Shown: positions 1 through 5,569 of the stretch, one piece after another
Layout: every line of letters starts with the position of its first letter
Numbering within the stretch: the stretch's first letter is position 1
Origin: Chloroflexota bacterium
GTDB taxonomy: Bacteria; Chloroflexota; Limnocylindria; Limnocylindrales; CSP1-4
DNA: 12,702 nucleotides
Direction: 5' to 3'
Assembly (NCBI GenBank): GCA_005880805.1
Contig: VBFZ01000175.1
Coordinates: forward strand, 1 to 12,702
Notes under the pieces: model-generated
Seen by the model: the letters and a program-made list of their open reading frames with translations, nothing else
What the model was told of the DNA's origin: nothing
The model's database searches: none
Position numbers and translations under genes: made by a program

Positions 1-186
1 GGGCTCCGGCACGCTGATGCCGGCCAGCTGGTTGAGCGGCGTCTGGGTCCCGTAGTACTCGACGTGGATCCGCTCGACCAGGCTGGTCGATGCGCGGCCG
101 GTTCGGATTCCCTGGAAGTCCCGCTCCATTGCCTCGACCGCCCGCGCCATCTTCCGTTCGGTGGAGGTCAGGACCTCGGTGCTCAT
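1..186 (-). CDS. frr: Ribosome recycling factor (RRF), N-terminal part, cut by the window edge
   Basis: RRF works with EF-G in the cytoplasm to split post-termination ribosomes. Only the first 62 residues are present, about a third of the usual ~185. They read MSTEVLTSTERKMARAVEAM, followed by the family-typical RTGRAS (residues 28-33), VEYYG (42-46), TPLNQLA (49-55) and ISVPEP (57-62) segments of domain I and the start of domain II. The ATG at 184-186 overlaps the pyrH stop codon in an ATGA arrangement (183-186), which implies translational coupling. The start fits the family start exactly. It is the last visible gene of the rpsB-tsf-pyrH-frr cluster. The call is firm; the C-terminal part is outside the window. 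Confidence 0.95.
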   Translation of the reverse strand, partial: MSTEVLTSTERKMARAVEAMERDFQGIRTGRASTSLVERIHVEYYGTQTPLNQLAGISVPEP

Positions 187-971
187 CGGTCGTTCACAGG
201 CGTGCTGGTGATCAGCGTGCCGACCGCCTCGCCGCGCGCGACGCGCGTGATGTTGTCCTCCTTGTTCAGATCGAAGACCACGATCGGCAGATCGTTCTCC
301 ATGCACAGCGAGACGGCCGTGGCGTCGAGCACCTGCAGGCGGTCGCGCAGGACGTCCTCGTAGGTCAGGCGGTCATAGCGTCGCGCCCGTGGATTGATGA
401 GGGGATCCGAGTCGTACACGCCGTCGACCTTGGTCGCCTTGAGGATCACCTCGGCGCCGATCTCGACCGCTCGCAGGGCGGCCGCCGTGTCGGTGGTGAA
501 GTACGGATTGCCGGTGCCTGCTGCGAAGATCACGACGCGGCCCTTCTCCAGGTGGCGCACGGCCCGCCGTCGGATGTAGGGCTCGGCGACCTCGTTCATC
601 ATGATCGCGCTCATGACACGAGTTGGGACCCCGGCCCGCTCGATCGAGTCCTGGAGTGCCAGCGCATTCATCGCGGTGGCGAGCATCCCGATGAAGTCGC
701 CGGTCGCGCGGTCCATGCCGGCCGCCGCGGCAGCGAGGCCGCGGAAGATGTTGCCGCCCCCGACCACGATCCCGATCTCGACCCCCAGCCGCTGGACCTC
801 CGCGACCTGGCGGGCGACGAACGCAGAGAACTCCGGGTCGACACCGTACGGGCGGTTTCCGAGGAGCGCCTCACCGGACAGCTTCAGCAGGATCCGCCGG
901 TAGCGCAGGTCGCCGGTCGAGGCCTGCGCCAGGACGGACGTATCGGCCGGTGCCGGGATCGTCTTGCTCAC
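183..971 (-). CDS. pyrH: Uridylate kinase (UMP kinase)
   Basis: PyrH phosphorylates UMP to UDP with ATP in pyrimidine nucleotide synthesis; it is a cytoplasmic hexamer of the amino-acid-kinase fold. Visible motifs are the phosphate-binding stretch ILLKLSGEAL (27-36), GGGNIFRG (71-78), DFIGMLATAMNALALQDS (92-109), the GTGNPYFTTDTAAALRA segment (152-168) and KATKVDGVYDSDP (178-190). The product is 262 aa against about 235-245 in most relatives; the excess is roughly 20 residues ahead of the first strand. The start is GTG at 969-971, whose bases overlap the tsf stop in a GTGA arrangement (968-971), so I keep it despite the N-terminal extension. The gene also overlaps frr by 4 nt. UMP kinases of this family are often UTP-inhibited and GTP-activated; the sequence here does not show whether this one is. 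Confidence 0.96.
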   Translation of the reverse strand: MSKTIPAPADTSVLAQASTGDLRYRRILLKLSGEALLGNRPYGVDPEFSAFVARQVAEVQRLGVEIGIVVGGGNIFRGLAAAAAGMDRATGDFIGMLATAMNALALQDSIERAGVPTRVMSAIMMNEVAEPYIRRRAVRHLEKGRVVIFAAGTGNPYFTTDTAAALRAVEIGAEVILKATKVDGVYDSDPLINPRARRYDRLTYEDVLRDRLQVLDATAVSLCMENDLPIVVFDLNKEDNITRVARGEAVGTLITSTPVNDR

Positions 972-1543
972 AGCTCCTCCCCGAGCTCGAAGCGTGCGAA
1001 GCGGCGCACCCTGATGTTCTCGCCGATCGTAGCGATTGCATTCGTGATGAGATCGCGGACCGTCATGTTCGTGTCCCGGAACGGCTGCTCGAGGAGCGCG
1101 ACCTCCTTGGTCCAGCGGTTGAGATTCGCCTCGACGTCGTCACGCGTTCGGGCATCCTCGGCAAGTTCGGCACGCTTCGCCTCGACCACCTCTCCCGGGA
1201 TGTCCTCGACGTCGATGTAGCGCGGGTTCAGCCCGGCGACCTGGATGGCCAGGTCGCGGACGAGCTTCTGGAACTGCTCATTGCGGGCCACGAAGTCACT
1301 CTCGCTGTTGACCTCGATCAGGACGCCGATCCGGCCGCCGGTGTGGACGTAGCTCCCGATCAGGCCCTCCCGGGCTTCTCGCCCGGCCCGCTTGGACGCC
1401 GCAGCCTGGCCGCGCTCGCGAAGCCGCGTGATCGCCTGCTCCATGTCGCCGTCGCTCTCCTCGAGGGCGCGTTTGCAATCCATGAAGCCGGCCTGCGTGA
1501 TATCGCGCAGCTCCTTGACCTTCGCCGCCGTGATTTCCGCCAT
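968..1543 (-). CDS. tsf: Elongation factor Ts, short form
   Basis: EF-Ts is the guanine-nucleotide exchange factor for EF-Tu. The N-terminal UBA-like domain is clear (VKELRDITQAGFMDCKRALEE, residues 9-29, then DGDMEQAITRLRERG), followed by the core with EVNSESDFVARNEQF (77-91). Its Asp-Phe pair at 83-84 corresponds to the residues that intrude into EF-Tu. Canonical proteins usually read ETDFV; this one reads ESDFV. At 191 aa it is far shorter than E. coli EF-Ts (about 280). It ends after one core subdomain (IRVRRFARFELGEEL), as in the short EF-Ts of some Chloroflexota, cyanobacteria and others. It starts at ATG 1541-1543 with an AGGAG about 12 nt upstream. It follows rpsB by about 100 nt, and its stop overlaps the pyrH start. 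Confidence 0.95.
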   Translation of the reverse strand: MAEITAAKVKELRDITQAGFMDCKRALEESDGDMEQAITRLRERGQAAASKRAGREAREGLIGSYVHTGGRIGVLIEVNSESDFVARNEQFQKLVRDLAIQVAGLNPRYIDVEDIPGEVVEAKRAELAEDARTRDDVEANLNRWTKEVALLEQPFRDTNMTVRDLITNAIATIGENIRVRRFARFELGEEL

Positions 1544-1640
1544 GTTCGTTCGCTACTCCTGTTGACCCGCGTTCCCCCGAGCCTCACCCGCGTGCCCGGA
1601 TCGGGCTGATCGGGGCAGCCGATTCGAGGCGATCCGTCCT

Positions 1641-1655
1641 GCCGGCTTAGCCGGC
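1641..1655 (-). terminator. Hairpin spanning the rpsB stop codon (possible attenuator)
   Basis: GCCGGC, three bases (the TAA stop itself), then GCCGGC form a perfect 6-bp inverted repeat. Beyond one mismatch a further CC/GG pair extends it. There is no T-run after it in the sense direction, so it is not a canonical intrinsic terminator. It could lower read-through into tsf or protect the rpsB 3' end. The structure is seen; the function is inferred. Confidence 0.25.
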
Positions 1656-2633
1656 TGGGCTGGCCTCGCTCGTCTCCTCGGCTTCGGCGGCTTCGCGGGC
1701 GAGCTCGGCCGCGATCTCGTCGGCCGTCGCCTCGTTCGCGGTCGCCTCTGGCGCGGCGGTGGACGTGAGGGCGGCAGCCCGGGCCGCGCGTGCACCGGGC
1801 AGCAGCTCGTCCTCCTCGTCCAGATCGGGCTCGAAGGTGAGCGCCGCGCCACCTGCGAGAGCGGCCACCAGCTCGTCGGACGCCTGGCTGTCCATCTCGG
1901 GCTCGGCGCTGACCGCCTCAGGCTCCGGTTCCGCTTCCTGTCGCGCGGCGCGCTCCCGGGCACCCTCGACGCACGCGTCGGCGACGAGCGTGCAGATCAG
2001 CCGGATCGCCCGGATCGCGTCGTCATTGGCGGGGATGATGTAGTCGAGCTCGTCGGGGTCGACGTTCGTGTCGCCGGTCCCAACGATCGGGAGCTCGAGC
2101 TTGTTGGCTTCGGTGACCGCGATGCGCTCCCGGTGGGGATCGACGATGAAGATCATCCCCGGGAGGCGCTTCATCCTGCGAATGCCGCCGAGGGTCGCGC
2201 TGAGCTTGTTGAGCTCCTCGGTGAGCTTGGCGGCCTCCTTCTTTGTCATCCGCTCGAAATCGCCAGCCTGCTGGCGTGCCTCGAGCTGGTCGAGCAGGCC
2301 GATCCGCTTCTTGATCGTGATGAAGTTCGTCAGCATGCCGCCCAGCCAGCGACGGTTCACGTACGGCATCCCGGCGCGGGTCGACTCGCTGGCGATCGGC
2401 TCCTGGGCCTGCTTCTTGGTCCCCACGAAGAGGACGACCTCGCCGCGCGCGACGGTCTCACGCACGGCGTCCAGCGCAACGTCCAGGCGCTTGACGGTCT
2501 GGGCGAGGTCAATGATGTGGATCCCGTTGCGCTCCGCGAAGATGAACGGGCGCATCTTGGGATTCCAGCGGCGAGTCTGGTGGCCGAAGTGGATCCCGGC
2601 CTCGAGCAGCTGCCGCATCGAAACGGTCGGCAC
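1647..2633 (-). CDS. rpsB: 30S ribosomal protein S2 with long acidic C-terminal tail
   Basis: S2 binds late to the 30S subunit and helps hold S1. The core is unmistakable: SMRQLLEAGIHFGHQTRRWNPKM near the N-terminus, VNRRWLGGMLTNF (92-104), LGGIRRMKRLPG (148-159), IFIVDPHRERIAVTEA (161-176) and TNVDPDELDYIIPANDDAIRAIRL (189-212). The core ends near residue 230. About 100 further residues follow, rich in Ala, Glu and Asp, including the acidic patch FEPDLDEEDELLPG (267-280) and an Ala/Glu helix-like end. Total length is 328 aa against about 230-260 in most bacteria. The start is GTG at 2631-2633, preceded by AGGAGG with a 10-nt spacer; the family N-terminus supports it. It is the first gene of the rpsB-tsf-pyrH-frr operon, after a gap of over 400 nt. 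Confidence 0.96.
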   Translation of the reverse strand: MPTVSMRQLLEAGIHFGHQTRRWNPKMRPFIFAERNGIHIIDLAQTVKRLDVALDAVRETVARGEVVLFVGTKKQAQEPIASESTRAGMPYVNRRWLGGMLTNFITIKKRIGLLDQLEARQQAGDFERMTKKEAAKLTEELNKLSATLGGIRRMKRLPGMIFIVDPHRERIAVTEANKLELPIVGTGDTNVDPDELDYIIPANDDAIRAIRLICTLVADACVEGARERAARQEAEPEPEAVSAEPEMDSQASDELVAALAGGAALTFEPDLDEEDELLPGARAARAAALTSTAAPEATANEATADEIAAELAREAAEAEETSEASPAG

Positions 2634-2778
2634 GGTAAGGATGCCTCCTGTCTGGTTCGAGCCTCCGCGGATCTCGTCGCCGGGGACCCGGTTGATCGGC
2701 TTGCGATCTCCTGGGCACCGTCCCGGTCGGAACGATCCGCGTGTGTTCTCCGGCGCCGTTGTGGGGCGTCGGGCAGGC

Positions 2779-2793
2779 GCCGCCTTTGGCGGC
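2779..2793 (-). other. 6-bp GC hairpin at the presumed 5' end of the rpsB leader
   Basis: A perfect inverted repeat GCCGCC-AAA-GGCGGC (sense of rpsB). It lies just downstream of the candidate extended -10, so it would sit at or next to the 5' end of the rpsB mRNA, where such a stem could stabilise the transcript or take part in autoregulation. Lacking a T-run, it is unlikely to be a terminator. The structure is seen; the role is inference. Confidence 0.3.
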
Positions 2794-2799
2794 CGCCGG

Positions 2800-2808
2800 A
2801 GTTTAGCA
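2800..2808 (-). promoter_or_regulatory. Candidate extended -10 promoter for rpsB-tsf-pyrH-frr
   Basis: Read on the minus strand, the nine bases are TGCTAAACT: a TGn element followed by TAAACT, which keeps the first T, second A, fourth A and last T of the sigma-70 -10 box. No -35 hexamer is recognisable 16-18 nt upstream. Initiation about 7 nt downstream (near 2793) would give a leader of about 160 nt. It is one of few A/T-rich spots in this GC-rich gap. This is inference from sequence alone. Confidence 0.35.
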
Positions 2809-3000
2809 CGCGTTCCGCCTGGGGCCGGAACCGGGGGCCGGCACTCGCCAGCCGCCGCAAGCGTGAGTTGCCGCCGGGCTCCCGCCCCCAGCCGAGCCTG
2901 CGTCAGATACGAACGTCAACAGTGTTAGACGCACCTCGCCAAGATTTCCGGCCAGAACGGGCGGATTTCATCCCGGCGCGAACGTGCGTAGGACAAGATG

Positions 3001-3022
3001 GCGCTCGCGGGCTGCGAGTCGC
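3001..3022 (-). terminator. Candidate terminator hairpin after yraN
   Basis: In the sense direction GCG-A-CTCGC, loop AGCCC, GCGAG-CGC can form an 8-bp stem with one bulged A. It starts about 55 nt after the yraN stop. The downstream bases are only mildly T-rich (CATCTTGTCC), so it is not a textbook intrinsic terminator. U-poor hairpins at operon ends are common in GC-rich genomes, which keeps it plausible. Confidence 0.3.
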
Positions 3023-3077
3023 GCGTCAACACGACTGTCAGTAGTAAATGACGCAACGGCGGGTGCCCGGTACTCGA

Positions 3078-3482
3078 TTAGTCCAGCGACACGTTCCGAT
3101 GGTGCCTGAGCCGGGGTGCTTGGTCGGGTCGGAGAGGCGGCTCGACGACGATCAGATCGAGACGGACCGGAAGCAGCGGCAGCCGGACCCCACCCGGCAA
3201 GGTTCCCACGGCGATCACGCGCATCGCGGCCGACCAGACGTGGCGCCTCTTGCGGTGGTCGAACGTCTCTTCAGGCAGGCCGAAGTCACGATTCCTCCGC
3301 CAGCGAACCTCGACGAAGACCACGGCCGGCGGCGGGCCGCGATCCACCGCGACCAGATCGAGCTCCTCGCGACCAACGCGGACCTTCCGGGCCAGGACCT
3401 GCCAGCCGCGCGTGATCAGATACTCCGCTGCCAGGCTCTCCGCCGCGTCGCCAGCGAGCTGGAACGTCGTCCGAGCCTTCAT
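3078..3482 (-). CDS. yraN: YraN/UPF0102 family nuclease-like protein
   Basis: This family has a restriction-endonuclease-like fold and commonly sits next to rnhB, as here; its cellular role is not well established. From the ATG at 3480-3482 the protein is 134 aa, close to the family's ~120. Visible features are the N-terminal helix AGDAAESLAAEYLITRGW, then REELDLVAVD and VVFVEVRWR, which match the usual GEiDLIa...vFVEVKxR signature with both acidic positions kept but the usual Lys replaced by Arg. An upstream in-frame GTG at 3525-3527 would give 149 aa and a 29-nt gap to rnhB, but it adds an unusual STACDC stretch and has no better ribosome-binding site. I prefer the ATG, moderately. The last ~20 residues are a basic tail. 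It is the last gene before the intergenic gap. Confidence 0.85.
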   Translation of the reverse strand: MKARTTFQLAGDAAESLAAEYLITRGWQVLARKVRVGREELDLVAVDRGPPPAVVFVEVRWRRNRDFGLPEETFDHRKRRHVWSAAMRVIAVGTLPGGVRLPLLPVRLDLIVVEPPLRPDQAPRLRHHRNVSLD

Positions 3483-3556
3483 TTCGGACTCGATCTTCAC
3501 CGGAAGACAATCGCAGGCGGTGCTCACCGCCGGCTTGTCGCAGGCTTTTCTGCCGG

Positions 3557-4345
3557 TTAAGCCCCGATCATCTCGAGCTCGCTGTCGAGCTCACCTGGAA
3601 GGTCCGCGTCGCGTTCGGGGTGATGCTCGGTGTCGACCTCAGGCTGAAGCTCGGTGTCGAGCTCGCCGTTCAGGTAGAGATCGAGCGTTTGCTGTTCGCC
3701 GGCGAGCAGGATGTCGAGCGCGTGGAAGCTCCGCCGATGGAACGGCGTAAGGCCGTGCTCGAGGATCGCCGCGCGATGCTCGCGCGTTGCATAGCCGGCG
3801 TTGTGCTCCCAGCCGTACCACGGGTAGCGCGCAGCCAGCTTGACCATCATCCGGTCGCGAATCACCTTCGCGATGATCGACGCGCAGGCGATGGAATAGC
3901 AGAGGGCATCCCCGTCGACAATCGCGGTGTACGGCCCAACCTCCTGCTCGAAGCCGGCGATCCGGAGCCCGTCCACCAGGACGTGATCATGCTCGCCGAC
4001 CCGCGCGATCGCACGGCGCATGGCGAGATGGGTGGCGTGGTAGATGTTCAGGCGATCGATCTCGGCGACGGATGCGGCGCCGACACCCAGGGCGACGGCG
4101 CGACGGCGGATGAACGGAAAGAGGCGTTCGCGCTGCGCGGTCGACAGCGTCTTCGAGTCACGAACACCGGGGATCCGACGACCCTCCGACGGCATGATCA
4201 CGGCGGCCGCGACCACCGCGCCACAGGTTGGCGCCACGCCGACCTCGTCGACCCCGACGATCCTCGTCAGGCTGGGTTTGGGCGGTCCTCGTCGCCGCTT
4301 CCTGGGGCCTGTGGTGTCTGGCGTGGCCGGGGCGACGAGACCCAT
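3557..4345 (-). CDS. rnhB: Ribonuclease HII with altered substrate motif and acidic repeat tail
   Basis: RNase HII cleaves RNA strands in RNA/DNA hybrids and nicks at single ribonucleotides in DNA. Using the ATG at 4343-4345 (262 aa), the catalytic carboxylates are present: Asp33-Glu34 in GVDEVG, Asp125 in VLVDGL and Asp146 in VDGD. The family blocks SIACASIIAKVIRDRM, YPWYGWEHNAGYATREH and HGLTPFHRRSFHALD follow. The usual DEAGRGPLAG reads DEVGVAPTCG here, so the GRG motif that reads the RNA-DNA junction is lost. The last ~45 residues are a very acidic tail built from an 8-residue repeat (3569-3664). A TTG two codons upstream is an alternative start; neither has a clear Shine-Dalgarno sequence. 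The gene follows rplS by about 40 nt and precedes yraN by 29-74 nt, the common rplS-rnhB-yraN order. Confidence 0.93.
   Translation of the reverse strand: MGLVAPATPDTTGPRKRRRGPPKPSLTRIVGVDEVGVAPTCGAVVAAAVIMPSEGRRIPGVRDSKTLSTAQRERLFPFIRRRAVALGVGAASVAEIDRLNIYHATHLAMRRAIARVGEHDHVLVDGLRIAGFEQEVGPYTAIVDGDALCYSIACASIIAKVIRDRMMVKLAARYPWYGWEHNAGYATREHRAAILEHGLTPFHRRSFHALDILLAGEQQTLDLYLNGELDTELQPEVDTEHHPERDADLPGELDSELEMIGA
3569..3664 (-). repeat. Four 24-bp imperfect tandem repeats in the 3' end of rnhB
   Basis: The codons translate to four consecutive octapeptides, ELDTELQP, EVDTEHHP, ERDADLPG and ELDSELEM. The pattern E-x-D-[TSA]-[ED]-x-x-[PGM] recurs in phase, so the DNA is a 24-bp unit in four diverged copies with shared words such as CTCGGTGTCGA. 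It encodes nearly the entire acidic tail of RNase HII, outside the catalytic core. This suggests growth by slippage or unequal exchange followed by drift. Confidence 0.75.
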
Positions 4346-4387
4346 GGGCAACCAGTCTAGAAGGTGCGGCGGGCGCTCGCCGGCCGG

Positions 4388-4738
4388 TCAGCCCCGGGTG
4401 CGTCGCTCCCGCAGCGTTGCTGCCTTGCCGACGCGGTCACGGAGGAAGTAGAGCTGAGCGCGTCGCACCTGACCGTGACGCACGACCTCGATCTTCTCGA
4501 TGCGCGGGCTGTTGACCTTGAAGGTGCGCTCGACGCCGACGCCGCTGGCGATCCGCCGGACGGTGATCGAGCGGTTGATTCCACCCCCGCGCAGGCGCAT
4601 CACGGTGCCCTCGAAGACCTGTACGCGCTCTCGGTTGCCCTCCACGACCTTCGCCGACACGCGCACGGTGTCACCCGACGCAAGCTCCGGAAGGTCGGTT
4701 CGAATCTGGTCCTGGACGATCTCGTCGAGCACGGTCAC
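4388..4738 (-). CDS. rplS: 50S ribosomal protein L19
   Basis: L19 lies at the subunit interface of the 50S ribosome. The 116-aa product has the normal length and all the landmarks: LPELASGDTVRVSAKVVEGNRERVQVFEG, then RGGGINRSITVRRIASGVGVERTF and the signature SPRIEKIEVVRHGQVRRAQLYFLR (77-100). The start is GTG at 4736-4738, with AGGA about 7 nt upstream. It follows trmD across a 102-nt gap holding a promoter candidate, so it may be transcribed both from the ffh operon and on its own. Family identity is certain. Confidence 0.97.
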   Translation of the reverse strand: MTVLDEIVQDQIRTDLPELASGDTVRVSAKVVEGNRERVQVFEGTVMRLRGGGINRSITVRRIASGVGVERTFKVNSPRIEKIEVVRHGQVRRAQLYFLRDRVGKAATLRERRTRG

Positions 4739-4821
4739 GGGATGTTCCTGATCTCGTTGGCGGCAGCCGGAAGCTGGTCGTCACTCGGGAGAAAGCGGTC
4801 GGGCTGCCCGACCGGGGCCGG

Positions 4822-4830
4822 AGTATAACA
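4822..4830 (-). promoter_or_regulatory. Candidate extended -10 promoter for rplS-rnhB-yraN
   Basis: On the minus strand these bases read TGTTATACT: TGn followed by TATACT, five of six matches to the sigma-70 -10 consensus. No good -35 box is seen 16-18 nt upstream, which extended -10 promoters tolerate. Transcription would start near 4815, leaving a leader of about 77 nt before the rplS GTG. It is the best -10 match I noticed in the window and it falls in an intergenic gap. Function is inferred. Confidence 0.5.
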
Positions 4831-4833
4831 ATC

Positions 4834-4847
4834 CGGGTGACTACCCG
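4834..4847 (-). terminator. Small hairpin overlapping the trmD stop codon
   Basis: CGGGT, loop AGTC, ACCCG (sense) gives a 5-bp GC stem that includes the TAG stop and is followed by GATTGTTATA. It is short and the T content after it is modest, so at best it is a weak terminator or pause site immediately before the rplS promoter candidate. Confidence 0.25.
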
Positions 4848-5569
4848 TGTTCGTCCCCGATCTCGCCGAGCAGCCGTTCCTCCTCGGGCGTCATCGGCCG
4901 CTGCGCCAGGAGGTCCGGCCTGCGCTCGCTGGTTCGGCGAAGGGACTCCTTGAGGCGCCAGCGCCGGACCGCGCCGTGGTCGCCGCTGGTGAGGATGGCG
5001 GGGACGTCCAGCCCCTTGAACGTGGGCGGCTTCGTGTACTGCGGGTACTCGAGAAGCCCGGCCGCGAACGACTCCTCGGCAACAGACTCCGCCTCAATGG
5101 CGCCGGGCAGCAGACGGATGACCGCGTCGATGACGACGAGGGCCGCCAGCTCACCCCCGGTCAGGATGTAGTCGCCGATCGACAGCTCGAGATCGACGAG
5201 GGATCTGATCCGCTCGTCGAAGCCCTCGTAACGGGGGCAGACGAAGATGAGGTGGCTGCCGGTCGCGAGATCGCGGGCGCGCTCCTGCCGGAACGGCTCG
5301 CCGGCCGGGTCGAGCAGGATGACGGTTGATTCTGGCCGCCGGAGCTGATCGAGGGCGGCGGCGACCGGCTCAGGCCGAAGGACCATTCCTGCGCCGCCGC
5401 CGTACGTCGTGTCATCGACGCTGCGGTGCGGGCCAAGGCCCCAGTCCCGAAGGTCGTTGCTGCGAATCACGGCCAGTCCCTGTTCGCGGATGCGCGCCGG
5501 AATGCTGTCGGACAGGGGACCTTCGAGCATCGCCGGGAACAAGGTCAGGACATCGATCTCGAGGGTCAT
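4841..5569 (-). CDS. trmD: tRNA (guanine-N1-)-methyltransferase TrmD
   Basis: TrmD makes m1G37 in tRNAs using S-adenosylmethionine, which prevents +1 frameshifting. The 242-aa product has the usual length. Clear blocks are IDVLTLFPAML (5-15), DDTTYGGGAGMVLRPEP (52-68), LDPAGEPF (86-93), CPRYEGFDERI (111-121) and the knot region LSIGDYILTGGELAALVVIDAVIRLLPG (129-156). The C-terminal domain shows GLLEYPQYTKPPTFKGLDVP and WRLKESLRRTSERRPDLL. The position matching catalytic Asp169 of E. coli/H. influenzae TrmD reads Glu166 here (AEESF). The ATG at 5567-5569 overlaps the rimM stop (ATGA), so the two are probably translationally coupled. Assignment is certain; the catalytic substitution is a by-eye alignment. 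Confidence 0.97.
   Translation of the reverse strand: MTLEIDVLTLFPAMLEGPLSDSIPARIREQGLAVIRSNDLRDWGLGPHRSVDDTTYGGGAGMVLRPEPVAAALDQLRRPESTVILLDPAGEPFRQERARDLATGSHLIFVCPRYEGFDERIRSLVDLELSIGDYILTGGELAALVVIDAVIRLLPGAIEAESVAEESFAAGLLEYPQYTKPPTFKGLDVPAILTSGDHGAVRRWRLKESLRRTSERRPDLLAQRPMTPEEERLLGEIGDEHG

Larger units (their letters stand above)
2634..3077. other. Intergenic region upstream of rpsB (about 440 nt)
   Basis: No convincing gene lies here on either strand; open frames crossing it continue as antisense shadows of rpsB or lack family features. In the direction of rpsB it holds, in order, a GC-rich hairpin about 55 nt after yraN (3001-3022), a 9-bp palindrome ACTGTCAGT (3034-3042), two TTGACG hexamers (around 3024-3029 and 2914-2919) without a good -10 at the right spacing, a direct repeat GGGGCCGG (2821-2828 and 2834-2841), an extended -10 candidate (2800-2808), a GCCGCC/GGCGGC hairpin (2779-2793) and the rpsB Shine-Dalgarno sequence. 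It most likely contains the end of one operon and the promoter and leader of the next. Confidence 0.6.

Noticed and set aside
2654..2663. GGTTCGAGCC resembling a tRNA T-loop on the plus strand
   Set aside because: The flanking bases do not form a 5-bp T-stem and no acceptor, D or anticodon arm is found upstream.
2133..3044. Plus-strand frame of 303 codons over rpsB and its leader
   Set aside because: It is antisense to S2 and continues into the gap with no family features or ribosome-binding site.
3483..3527. GTG start for yraN giving 149 aa
   Set aside because: It adds an N-terminal stretch absent from the family and has no Shine-Dalgarno sequence. It is not excluded, and is kept as the alternative start.
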